Assembly: GCA_001510575.1 (NCBI GenBank)
Contig: LNGK01000004.1
Span: forward strand, 3,966,667-4,030,666
Reading direction: 5' to 3'
Length of the DNA stretch: 64,000 bases
DNA from: Knoxdaviesia capensis
Lineage: Eukaryota; Ascomycota; Sordariomycetes; Microascales; Gondwanamycetaceae
Positions 22,999 through 34,306 of this stretch are shown here, one piece after another (position 1 is the first letter of the stretch; each line of letters starts with the position of its first letter). Both the position numbers and the translations under genes were made by a program. The notes below the pieces were generated by a model, which made no database searches, was not told where the DNA came from, and was given only the letters and a program-made list of their open reading frames with translations.

Positions 22999-23850
22999 TC
23001 TCCCCCTTCTTCACTCTCTCTTTTCCATCAATAAATAACCGGTGCTTGTTTCGTTTCTCCGGCGGTGCTTTCTTCTGGCGATCATCGGAGCTGCCCTCTT
23101 TCTGTCTCGATCTAGCCTGAACTTCCCGACTGTCCTCTTGTCACGGTTGATGTGATCTTGCTTTCTCTCCCTCTTTTTTCCCTCTCTCTCTCTCTCTTCC
23201 CGCCTTGCCTCTCTTCTCTCCGTCTCCCTTTTTCTCTTCGGCCCTCTCTCTGGTCCCGCGATTCTTCATCGGGGTCTCTCTCTTTTCCCTCCGTCCTTCT
23301 CTTCTAGCTAGTCTAAATCCCAGTTCTTTATATATCCGACAGAGTGGCTTTCCGGCTGTTGTCCTGTTACACATACTCTCTCCTCTCCTCTCCTCTTACT
23401 CTCTCTATCTCGCTGTTCTGGCTGTTGAAACTATCACCGTCGCAAAACCCAGGACTGCCGATATAATCTCTCTCTCGCTCCTTTCCCGGCTATCTGTCCT
23501 TCTGTAAGCAATCTTGGCATCCACTTCTCGTCTTAATCAGCATTCTCACCAGCACCGTTTCCGTCGCTGCTTCCTTCTCCTTTTTGTCACCTTCCTCCTG
23601 TGTTCAGGGTCTCTTCTGACCTCTACACACCTTTTCCTCGTTTCTAACTTTCACCCTAGCATCACCATCACAGTATATACCGTTCACCACCAACTGCTTC
23701 CACTGCGCGCAACTGACCCGCACTTGGACCGTGTCCTTGAACTCTCTCGATCGATATCTGCCTTTGCTCTGTACCACCAACCGCCGACTCCGTCTCTAAC
23801 CTAACACACCCAACACACGTGAGCCTCCGCGCTCCCCCACATCCGGCATC

Positions 23851-26800
23851 ATGATGCCCCGGAGGAGATTCCGGCTCGTCCTGGTTGGCGCTGCCATCAT
23901 TGTCTTCCTCCTGTTTCGCGCCTCGCGCGGCTCCGACTGGGATTCGGTGTCCGCTGGCTTCACTCGCCCCGAGCACGACTACCTCGCCGCTCACTCTCAC
24001 CATCCTCCTCCTCCTCCTCCTCCTCCTCCACCACCTCCACCACCACCTCCTCCGCCTCCGGGCCACGGAGCCCCGCCACCTCCACCTCCACCACCACCAC
24101 CACCGCCTCCACCGCCGCCTCCCCCCGGCCAGGCCCCTCCTCCGCCGCCTTCCGGCCATGGTCCCCCGCCACCGCACCCTCCTCCTCCCTCGGGAGCCAA
24201 TCAGACCCCCCCTCCGCCTCTCGCCGACAAGCCGGCCGTCAAGCTACCCGAGCTGAAGACGGAAGAACCCGACGCGTCCACCGATTTCAGCGCTCCAGCG
24301 GCCCCCCACGCTGAGCCAGCGGCCGCTCCTGGCTCCGCGACTGCTCCCCAAACCCCTGCGACTGAGGCTGGCTCCGCTCCCGCCATCCCTCAGATCCCGC
24401 AATATCCTCCAGCTGGCGACCACACCCTATCACCCACTCAAAAGATCCATTGGAAGAAGCAACCCGAGCACTATCCCGTCGACGAGAAAGACCTGATTCT
24501 TCTACCCACGGGCACCCCTGTCGCCATCCCCAAGATCCAGTTTGCCTTTGCCGAAGAATCTTCCTCTGCAAAGGGCAAGCGCATCATGCGCCTGAACGAG
24601 GTTCGCGAGGAGATGAAGCGCGCCTGGAAGGGCTACCGCACCTATGCCTGGATGCACGACGAGCTTTCCCCCGTTTCCAAGGGCTATCGCGACCCCTTCT
24701 GTGGCTGGGCTGCCACCTTGGTGGATTCCCTCGACACTCTGTGGATCATGGACCTGAAGGAAGAATTCGACGAGGCCGCCAAGGCTGTTGCCGAGATCGA
24801 TTTCACTTACACCCCCAAAACCGAGATTCCCGTCTTCGAGACCATCATCCGCTACCTCGGTGGCCTGATCGCCGCCTACGATGTCAGCGGCGGTCCCAAG
24901 GGCGACTACCCCATCCTTCTCGAGAAGGCCGTCGAGCTCGCCGAGATCTTGATGGGTGTGTTTGATACCCCTAACCGCATGCCGGTCCTTTACTACGCCT
25001 GGCAGCCCGTCCAGGCAGCCAAGCCTCAGCGCGCCCGCAACGGCGTGAGCGTCGCCGAACTTGGATCGATGACCATGGAGTTCACCCGCCTGGCCCAGCT
25101 CACCGGAAAGCAAAAGTACTACGATGCCGCTGCGAGAGTCACCGATGCCTTTGACGAATGGCAGGATCGTGGCACCACGTTGAACGGTATCTTCCCCGAG
25201 CTCGTCGATGCCTCCGGCTGCAATCGTTCTGCTGTGGCCGGCCCCGGCTCAGCCTTCTCCCAATTTTCTAGCGCTGAGTCCCCAAATATTATTCCACGCC
25301 GAGGTGCTGCCCCCGACGCTGCCGCCACCGAACCAGAACCGCCCAAGAATCACTTTGCATACAATATCCAGATGGTTAGTGACCCGGTTCAGCCGTCTGG
25401 TGAACCCCCAGCTGCCTCCACCGAGCAGCCTCCGCTGGAGTTGGCCAAGCGAACGCCCCCCGCCCCGGCTGCTAATGCTGCCGCGTCTGGCACCACTAAG
25501 GATGAATGTGTTCCTCAGGGTCTGGCCCCTGGAGGATATGGATATGAGTCGTACAGCATGGGAGGCAGCCAGGATTCTACCTACGAGTACTTCCCGAAGC
25601 AGTACCTTCTCCTGGGAGGCCTGGAGCCGAAGTACAAGAAGCTTCACCAGAACGTTGTCAAGGCCGTGAAGAAGTGGCTGCTCTACCGGCCCATGACCAT
25701 CGACAACCGCGATATTCTGTTCTCCGCCAAGGCCAGCACCAGCGGCCACCCCGACACCGATATCCAGCTCGAGTTCGAAGTCACCCACCTGACGTGTTTC
25801 CTGGGCGGCATGTTCGCCATGGGCGGCAAGATTTTCGGGAGCGAGGAGGACGTGGAGATTGGCCGCAAGCTCACCGACGGCTGTTTCTGGGCCTACGAGT
25901 CGATGCCCTCTGGCATCATGCCCGAGGGCGCCACCGTTGTGCCCTGCCAGTCGCTGACCGACTGCCCGTGGAACCAGTCGGTGTGGTACGCGCATCTGGA
26001 TCCGCAGGGCGATTGGCGCGACAGCCAGGTTGAGAAGTGGATGCAGAAGCACAAGGCCGAGCTTGAGGCCGAAGGTTTGAAGAAAGAGGCTCTGGATCGC
26101 CAGGCCGCTGAAGCCGTTGTTCCTGCTGCTCCTGCTGCTGCCGGAACCAAGAAGTCGGTTCCGGCCGAGAAGCCGTCGAGTGGCGAGGAGCCGGCGGTTG
26201 CTGAGACCGAGCAGGTTGCCCCCGCAGCTAAAAAGCCTGCTGCGGAGGCTGCGGAAGATGCCGCCGCTGCCGAGGTCCCTGAGGCTGTTGTGCCTGCCGA
26301 GAAGGGAGCCGAGAAGCCTGCTGCCGACGCCACGGAGAAGAAAGGACTGCACCGCCGCGCCCCGGCGCCCCCTGCTCCGCCGCCCGCAGCCGGAGCGGTC
26401 GCAGCTGATGCTGCAGCTGCAGCTGCCGCTGGTGCCAACACGGCTACCGTCGAGGGCGAGGCTTCGGTAGATCTTAGCCAGAAGCTGGACATCAACTGGC
26501 CGCCCACCGGCCCGCCGAGTCCTCCTCCGCCCAAGGCGGCCACCGGTGCCGGTGCCGGTGCCGGTGCATTCGTGCAGAACCAGACGCCCCTCGTTGACCC
26601 TAAGCCGCCGACCCACCTCGAGTACGTGACCAACAAGATCAGTGCGGAGAAGACGCCGCCCGGATTCGTGAACATTCGGTACCGCCGGTACATTCTTCGG
26701 TAAGTTCTCCCCCGCCCATTCGGCTTCGAGCCATGCCGACAGAACCTCCTAACACACACATTTTCTCTTCACAGTCCCGAAGCCATCGAGTCGGTGTGGT

Positions 26801-27069
26801 ACATGTACCGCATCAGCGGTGACCCGGAGTGGATGGACAAGGGCTACAAAATGTGGACTTCCGTGATCCAGGCGACGCGTACTGAGGTGGGCCACAGCGC
26901 GATCGAGAGCATTCTCGACCGCCAGCCGGCGCAGATCGACGGCATGGAGAGTTTCTGGACGGCCGAGACGCTCAAGTACTTCTACCTCCTCTTCTCCGAG
27001 CCGGACGTCATCAGCCTGGACGACTATGTGTTCAACACCGAGGCACATCCCTTCAAGCGGCCAACATGA
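23851..27069 (+). CDS. GH47 class I alpha-1,2-mannosidase, large type II membrane form
   Basis: Two exons (23851..26699, 26775..27069; donor GTAAGT, acceptor ACAG) give 1047 residues. Residues ~8-24 (RLVLVGAAIIVFLLFRA) form a signal anchor after an MMPRRR start, so the enzyme should face the ER/Golgi lumen. A poly-Pro linker follows (~50-115). The GH47 domain starts near 250 with WKGYRTYAWMHDELSP, then SLDTLWIMDLKEEF and ELGSMTMEFTRLAQLTG, and ends with the calcium-ligand region FNTEAHPF. Class I mannosidases trim Man9 N-glycans or mark misfolded glycoproteins. Typical fungal members have 500-650 residues; here the catalytic domain is broken by a Pro/Ala-rich insert (~465-550) and an Ala/Glu/Lys/Pro-rich insert (~735-925). 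Whether it is a processing or an ERAD mannosidase cannot be told. Confidence 0.92.
24001..24210 (+). repeat. Poly-proline coding tract
   Basis: A run of CCN codons (CCT, CCA, CCG, CCC mixed) broken by a few Gly, His, Ala and Gln codons, encoding the linker after the membrane anchor. Because codons are mixed, most of it is not a pure trinucleotide array. The complementary strand reads as poly-Gly, a shadow rather than a gene. Confidence 0.9.
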
Positions 27070-27075
27070 GCAGTT

Positions 27076-27108
<33 letters not shown>

Positions 27109-28519
27109 TGTTTTTATTTCTGCTTTTTGGATGTCTCTCTTCCTCCTCTCTTGTAACATGTCACGTCACGTCACGGAACGAACACTCACCACCTCGTCGC
27201 GCTTCGACACATCTATTCCCCCCAAACATTCTTCCTGATGTCATTTTCTATTTTCGGTTTCTTCGCCCTTCTATATATATGTGCTGTTACGTTTTGTCTT
27301 CTTGTTCGTTTATCTCTATCTATATCACCTGCGTCACAGTTGCTTTTTTATGGTTTTTGTCACTTTTTCTATATCAATAGGGGAACAACTTGACTTGTTT
27401 TTCTGTGTATTATATCCCATGTGTGCTTCTCATTGTCCTTCAAACTAACTTGTGACTATGTTCTATCTACATGACTGATATGCCACGTCCCATAACCCAG
27501 ACACTGCACATTCACTTTCCCGGATTACTACTGCAAACAACTCATTTGAATGAAGCAGGGGCACAAAACACACGTGAAAATCCATAAGCAAAAGATCCGG
27601 GAGTATACACAATCTAACCAGAAAAGAAAAACAGCTCTTGAGCAAACAAGACCCCAAAAAGACCCCAAAAGGGAGATCAACACACAAAACATTCCGTTCT
27701 TTCTCACCAGGTCTTTCTTTACATGACGAATGGGTAACATGAGACGGAAAAAAAAATCGTATCTTCCAGAACAAAACATATCTCCGTTCCAACCTCTCCG
27801 GCAAAGTCAAAAACAAAAATTCATGTACATCTTAAAAAGAGGAGAAAGACACCTCTCTCTCCAGTCATCAGAACGACGTGATACAAAAGCGAAGAGGGAA
27901 AAGAAGAGACACAAGAAGCAACAGCACAAGAAAACGAAAAAAGACACACATGCTTGCAGATACAGCCCAAGTCCACCGGTTGAAGCGGGAAAAAAACAAT
28001 TAATCGTCCCTTTTTTTCCCTTCCCTTTTTTCTTTTGTCGTGGGGTGAGGATAGACCGAATGTTGAGGCCCGGGGAGGAAACCCGGGAGCCGCAACGTCT
28101 ATAGTCGTCGGTATTAAAAGAAGATAATGGGAACGGGACGAATTCGAAGAGGGGAGAGAAAAAGAGCAGAAAAAAAAGCAGACAACAGGGCGTCCTAACT
28201 CCGGTTCCCAATGCAGAAAAGAAAACACACACACAAGACAAAGACAAGTTGAGAAGGGGAGAAGACGGAGGAGAAATGGAGTGAGTTAAAGAGGAGGGGA
28301 AGCAGCTCTGGTATTTTGCAGTTGGGGACCTGAGGTCTGACCAGACTGTCAGGATTTTTTTTAGAAGAACTGGGACTGAAAAAATCGGAGTAGGGATCCC
28401 GAAGAGGAAAAACATTGCGGTGGGGAGAAGAACGAAGCCATCGCGGCCATATCGCACTGGGGGAAAGGATTCTTTTTGTTGGTATCGTCGGGTACGGTGA
28501 GATAGTGTCCACCGTCCTT
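27070..28519. other. Convergent 3' region between the GH47 gene and fig1
   Basis: 1.45 kb between facing stop codons. It starts with a CTG microsatellite, then T-rich DNA on the mannosidase side and A-rich DNA (T-rich for fig1) from ~27,540 onward. Overlapping frames here are low-complexity and show no codon bias, so I read this as two long 3' UTRs or spacer. Confidence 0.4.
27078..27106. repeat. (CTG)9 microsatellite
   Basis: Nine uninterrupted CTG units beginning 9 bp after the stop codon of the GH47 mannosidase gene, therefore in its 3' UTR. Confidence 0.95.
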
Positions 28520-29572
28520 TTAGCCGCCGAGCGCCTCATCGAGCACATGCATACTCAAGATGAGAATCAGCAGGCCGATGGTGACGATAATCAGCAGCGT
28601 GAAGCTGAACCAGCCCATGACCATGGCGCTGGTGCCGACGCCGCTGCGCACCGAGCCGTTGCCGAACGCCTGCGCCATGACCGACGCCGACACCGACGCC
28701 GTGTGCTGCCACAGCACCGACACCAGCACAAACACCGACGCAATGAAGATGATGGCCAGCGCCACCTGCGACACGGCGCGGTCGGGGAAGTCCTTCGCTT
28801 CGCGCTCGCTGCCGTTCGAGTCGCGCGTGTCGTGCCAGCCGGGGAATGTGGCGAGCAGGAGCAGGCAGATGAAGGCGAAGATGACGGCGATGATGCTGGA
28901 GAGCGGACACATGTGCTGGTTAGTAGATGTTGTTTTTTTGGGAAGGGGGGTGGGAGTTCAACAAGACGGGCAGCCACTCACATCAGATACGGAAACACAA
29001 TCATGTCCTTGAACTGCGAGGCCAGCCAGATCAGGTTCAGCGGGTCCTGGTCGGACGACACCTCCTTGGCCAGCGCGGTGGCGTTGTTGCTGCACAGCCA
29101 GCTGCCGCCGTCCGGGTTGACGCAGATGCCGAAGAAGCCGACGCGGGCCTGCATCATGGCGTCGCCGACAATGTTTGAGATGGCGGTGTGCACGTTGTAG
29201 TCGGTCTGCGCGGTGTCGGGCACCGGCATGTATTTCTGGTAGTACAGCGAGATCAGGAAGATGTCGGGTATTAACGGCGATGACGACGAGCAGCCGGCGA
29301 GAACGAGGGCTGGGCGGTTGAAGACCGGGTTAGTTGGTTTTGGCTCATACAGTGAGTCGCCGGGGACGGGTCTTGAGGGAGGACACTTACAGAGCAGAAT
29401 AATCGCAATGGCTATCAGGATCATCAACACATGGTGGTGTCTGGGTAGCCACGGATGGCCTGGATGGTGAAAGGAAGCCAGCACATGTTAGCAGGACGAC
29501 TGACACTGTTGAGTAGAGACAAGTGAAGGCAGTTCACTTACGATACCAGCCAACCTCAAACTTCCACGCCAT
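28520..29572 (-). CDS. fig1: Fig1-family Ca2+ regulator and membrane-fusion protein
   Basis: Four exons: 29572..29542, 29459..29391, 29309..28982, 28895..28520; 267 residues. Donors are GTAAGT (twice) and GTGAGT. For the last intron the first AG after the CTACTAAC branch site (28916) would break the frame; the next (CTCTCCAG, 28896) keeps it and continues the hydrophobic helix (IIIAVIFAFICLLLLA). Topology is four membrane helices with an outer loop holding GFFGICVNPDGGSWLC, the G-x-x-G-x-C...C motif of the Fig1/claudin-like family. Fig1 acts in low-affinity calcium entry and cell fusion during mating in yeast and in fertility of filamentous ascomycetes. The N-terminus before helix 1 is short and His-rich. 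Family is clear; function in this species is inferred. Confidence 0.9.
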
Positions 29573-31957
29573 AGCAACAACTCGTCACGGGAAATCAGGA
29601 GGAGAAGAACTCTTGAGCGACCCAGCCAAAGGAAACAATGTTCTGGAGCCCCCGGCAAGAGCCGAGAAAGTCGAACAAGAAGCTTGGAATGCAGGTCAAC
29701 GTGTCTATCCCCAGATCCTGAGAGTATGTCAGGAGAAGACTGATGGCGTGAAGCGGAGAGAGAGATTGGAATGTGGCGGAGACACGCGAGTTCCCCCCTT
29801 TTCGACACTAGCAATCGGCGGGCGGCTTCTCGACAAGAGGATCGGGATGTTCCGTGGAATGCGTCCCGTGTGTAGAGAGAAAACACAGCGGAGAGATTCT
29901 TCGAGGAGACGGACAGCTCGCGAGGGTCCCCCAGGCTCGAATCGAGAGGTATGGAGTACACCTTTTCTTTTCCCTATTGTGCCTTTTCACGGCCGTTAAA
30001 AGAATCGACTTGGCAAGCTTCAAAGTTGGATCCTTACCAGGAGAAAAAAAGCAGAATGTGACCAGAAGACCAGAGAGACAGAGAGAGTTGGAGAGAACAG
30101 TCGCAGCAGATCGAAACAGTCAAAGTCCTGGAATGTGGATGGTTAAGAGCAGATGGAATGTGGGGAGGGGATGGAGAGAGAGAGAGAGAGAGAGTGGATG
30201 GAGAAGGGAAGAAAGAGAAAAATAGATCGCAGGAATGCTTCAAAGAAGATAGATTGTACTATTCAAACGAGATATATAGAGAGAGAAGAAACGACAAAGC
30301 AGGTTCATGAGGAGAATATCGTCAGGTTTGGCTTATAGGTTGAAGACGGGAGGTTGCATGAGGAGGAAGAAAGCAAGGAAGAGAGGAAGACGAGGCAGGA
30401 AAACGGGCCAAAGAGCTTAAAGGAGCCCAATGCATAGAAGAGCACTAGAAAAGTATGTAAGAGACTTTTTGATACAAAGAAGAGCAAGAAACCTGCATCC
30501 ACGTATGCGTTCTCTACTCGTATGCTCTCGGGTATCAGGGTTTTACATGTTACATGTGTGGTTGTCCAGGCATCTGACAATGACTTCACCTGTGGTCTCC
30601 CACTCCGTATTTACTTGGCTGTGCCTGCGGTGTTGGCCCGGCAACCGCGTTGATTTGGCGGCTGAGAAGCGCTTGGCGGCAAAAACGAGAGCGCGCGCCA
30701 CAGGGTCGGTGAAGGAACTGTGGCGCTGGGGTCTGTGGCTGGTGCGCGAATTGCCCAAATCTGAAACCCTAACGCTGAATCCCGCGTTGCTGGGGACAAC
30801 CCACCGCCGCATTTTCCTCCTTTCTCTCTCTCTCTCTCTCTCTGTCTCTGTGTGTGTGCCTACTCCCCTTACTTTCAGCGAGATTTCTGGTGCTGGACTC
30901 CTTGGTGACTGCTTTTGGGGGTTCAGTCAGCGAGACTCGATGAGGTCTAGACGTGTGTCTGAGACTCTTGTTTTTATTGTGTGAGTCTCAGATGTCTTAG
31001 CTATGCGTGTTTGGTCTGGAGTCGCGGGCTTCTTCTTGAATACCTGTCGTTTGTTAAGGGTTTTGCTTCAGAAGTGAGCTAGCCAGTGACTGCTCAGCTG
31101 CAAGATGTCGACCATACTCCGAAGCATGCAGCAGGCTGCCAATGGGTGAGCAATGACAGGACAGACGCCTGTTGCAGTGCCCTAACCCCAACCATCACCA
31201 AGCCCTCTCGATCTCGATGCAACAACACCACACTCACACACCCAGTGATAGGTACAGGACCTCTGCTATCACCATGGCCTCACTGCACCGACTGGTACTT
31301 CCACAGTACTTCTCCCGGCCACCCGGGTGTGGATCAACGCCTTAACAGCCCGCCGCTATAGCACATGGGAATCTAAACTAGCTATATCACCCCTGCAGCA
31401 TCGTGTCTGGATACTGGAATCCTATTGGAACACTTGCGATTTTGACTGCTCTCAACTTCATGTGTGTAAGTGGTGTTGTCTCTGGCTGCATAACTTGGTT
31501 GATATCCCCTCCCAAGCCGACACTCCAGGCACCCCCTAGGAGCTGCATACAAAGGCAGGTTTTCTTTTTTTGATTTGGTGAATTCTATCACTAACTTTTG
31601 CTGTTACAGTGGCTCTATGGCTGAAATCCCGTTTCTCCGGTTCCAATTGATACCGAAAAGGCCACTGGACTCACCAGCTCCCGATACAGTGACTGTTCTA
31701 TCATGCCATGCCATTCCTAAGGCTTTCTCTCGCCTCCAAGAAGCGAGCCACGCTGTAGGTCCTCACTGAACTTCTTAATCCGAGAAGGTTGGCCCCCATC
31801 ATATACACATACCCTTTGATCCACGCTCTATCAGTGTCGTTCCCATTAAATTGCCCTTCTCTTTGCGGAGACCGGCCTCCGCATCGAGAAGTGGAAAATT
31901 TCCAGATGGTCGTATCATTGTTTTATCCCGAACTCTCCGAATCCGGAGCACCTTCGT
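29573..31957. other. 2.4-kb intergenic region upstream of fig1
   Basis: No supported gene. A GA run is at 30175-30194, AAACCCTAAC (telobox) at 30764-30773 and a CT run at ~30823-30842. Frames in this stretch lack codon bias. It should include the fig1 promoter and the 3' UTR of the sugar transporter; I found no clear TGAAACA pheromone element. Confidence 0.35.
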
Positions 31958-34306
31958 CTAGCCCTTGATGTGGTGAGCCTCCTGCACAAAAGTCTGCACA
32001 GGCTGCTTCTCGATACGGCTGGGCATGGCCGACAGCTCAACACTGTCGATGCCAACCTCGGTTGCACGATGGCGGTCCATGACACCTTTGTTCCAAAAGT
32101 TGACGTATACCGGGTAACTGTTGTTGAGAAGTGAAAAAAAAATTAGCCAAGCTAGTAACATCGTGCATGCAGGTGGCGCGACCCCACCACGCAAGAAGCG
32201 AGAAAAGACCGGCTGAGTCAAAAACTTACATGAAGGCCAGCACAAACCCCATCATGGGAATGGCCATGGCCGTGTGCGCCCCCTGGTTATCGACCACGGC
32301 TCCCGTCATCGGCGGGAACACCATGCCGCCAGAAATGGCCGCCACCAGCAGCGAACCGCCGACCTTGGTGTGTTTTCCAAGCCCGCGGAGACCCAGCGTG
32401 AAGATGGTTGCGAAGCATGCCGACTCGAAGCACAGCACCAGAATCAGCATGGCAATCGACGTGCTGCCGACCGTGTTCATGGCCGCCACCACAAACACAA
32501 AGCACAGGCCCAGATACACCGCCAGCACGTAGCGGGGCTTCACCGCGGGGATCATCATCAGGAAGCCGGCCAAGAAGCGGTTAAAGGCGTAGAGACCCTG
32601 GCCGATCGCGAAAAGGTTTGCTGGGTTTGATTTTCTGGTCAGCGCATGTTTTCTCCCCCTCTCTGAGGGCTGTCTTCATTCCCCACACCCCTCCTCTCTC
32701 TTCCCCTCCTCAACCATGGATTTTGCGAACTTGGATTTTGCGAACTTGGGTGGTGTTGGTGTTGGTTGACTTACATGATTCGGCACTCCCACGGCCAGCC
32801 TCGACGCAGAACGCAATGAAATAGTTCTAAAGTTCCCCCCAGCGGATACACGGAGCGCTGTTAGCCTGGAACCCACACACACTGAAATCCAGATTTTGGG
32901 GTCAACCTTGCCGAACCCCTCCTTCTCCTTTTCCCACTTACCGCAATAGCCACCTGGGCTCCGACATAGCAGAACTGTGACCACACCGCCAGGAACAGAT
33001 TCCACTGGCTGTGCAGCGGGCCCGGATCACTCTCGCCGATCTCGAGAATCTGCACGCTCATGTCGGCGTCGGTGATTTCCGGCATCGGGGCCACAAAGAA
33101 TAGCAGGATCAGCAGGACCACGAAGCAGGCCACGCCCAGGTACACCCATTGCACGTTCTTGAGGCCTTCTTCAGTGTCGACGGTGTGGGCGAAGAACACC
33201 CGGGCCGCGAGGAGCGGTGCCACTAAATGCGTGAGATGTGTGAGCAAGAGAGAATACTCACTGTTGACACTTTGAAAGGGAGAACAGGACGACTGACCGA
33301 AGGAGCCGACTCCCTGGACAGCCTGGGCCAGGTTAAGACGGATCTCCGAGTATCTGGGCGGACCGCAGATGGAGAGGAAGCTGAAAATCAGAGCAGAATC
33401 AGTTGGAAAAGCAGGAACCACAGGCCGGACCTGAGATAAGAACATACGGATCAGCAGCAGTCTCCAGCGTAGCCAGGCCCGAGCCCACCACGAACATGCT
33501 TCCGCAGAAGCCCGGGAACGAGCGGTAGAGGCCTGAGGGCCAGAACAGCAGGCATCCGGCAGCCAGAACGGCCAAGCCGGCCATGAAGGTCACGCGGAAG
33601 CCATAGCGGCGCAGGATCCAGCCCGACACGGTCGGCGGGCAGAGCAGGTAGGCGCCGAAGTAGGCGGACGAGAGGCCGGCGGCACGAGCCGCACTGATTT
33701 CGAGGGTGTTTTGGAAGTGCGAGTTGAGGACTAGTGGTGGTACCGATGTGAGCGACGTCCGAGGGCTGGGTTAGTCAAGTCTTGGTGGTGGTCGTGTTTA
33801 TCCCCCACATGGTGACGGATGACACAACAAACAGGAAAAAGCTTCATTTCTTTTCTTGTATCTGTTGACAAGTAGGCTCGGGACGAGCCGCACGGGAAGC
33901 CACGAGATAGGCGAAACGACGGGCTTCTAAATAAAGATGGAAAGAAGAGGAGAAAGGGGGAAGGAAAACCCACCGTCGAGAAGGCCGTAGGCGAAACCCC
34001 AGAGGAAAAAGAGAACGGTCACTTAGATATATGAACGGATCATCAGTATTTTTTTGGAGGGGGATCCAAAACACAAACTAAGACAAAGATGTTCACCGAG
34101 AGCGGGTGGAGCACGCCCTGGGGGAAAAGAGGAAAGAATTCTGGAGGGGGCGTGAAGGTTGAATTTTTTTTGTGTGATCCGATCTTCCTGTCTCTCTTAC
34201 CAAGAATGTTTGGCACCAGCGATTGTTTCAACGTCAGCCGCGATGCCGAGGTGACCACGTTGTCGGCCACGACGATCTTGCGGCGCAAGGCAAAGCAGGA
34301 CCTCAT
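31958..34306 (-). CDS. MFS sugar transporter, FucP (fucose/glucose-galactose permease) family
   Basis: Eight exons on the minus strand: 34306..34201, 34021..33974, 33730..33448, 33380..33298, 33222..32942, 32826..32775, 32620..32230, 32117..31958; 467 residues with the frame kept at each joint. Twelve hydrophobic segments are consistent with an MFS permease. Family marks include FFLWGFAYGLLD in helix 1, LNSHFQ, the loop GWILRRYGFRVTF, TLETAADPFLSICGPP and NLAQAVQGVGSFVAP. FucP members import L-fucose, glucose or galactose by proton symport; the fungal substrate is unknown. Intron 1 (179 bp) uses an AAG acceptor. The N-terminus before helix 1 is ~38 residues. Tiny exons of 48, 52 and 83 bp make automatic models likely to fail here. 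Confidence 0.88.

Larger units (their letters stand above)
20518..23850. other. 3.3-kb intergenic region with microsatellites and a pyrimidine-rich leader
   Basis: No gene could be supported. It begins with T-tracts (bck1 3' UTR). Telobox-type motifs are at 20918-20930 (CTAGGGTTAGGGT) and 21618-21625. A strong plus-strand donor-like site AAGGTAAGTGG lies at 21336-21346. TGATTGG (22204-22210) is followed by CACGTG (22214-22219). Then come a GGAA microsatellite and C/T-rich sequence from ~22,850 to the mannosidase start, probably its long leader; CTGTAAGCAATC near 23502 could be a leader-intron donor. Confidence 0.4.

Noticed and set aside
25249..26616. Long minus-strand frame (455 codons) opposite the GH47 gene
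   Set aside because: It mirrors a GC-biased exon; the plus strand has a recognised enzyme and the antisense protein has no motif.
28896..28916. First AG after the branch site as the fig1 intron 3 acceptor
   Set aside because: It breaks the frame and removes the third helix; the next AG at 28896 keeps both.
29573..30600. Pheromone response elements upstream of fig1
   Set aside because: No exact TGAAACA was found; CGAAACA near 30113 is a single mismatched copy and expected by chance.
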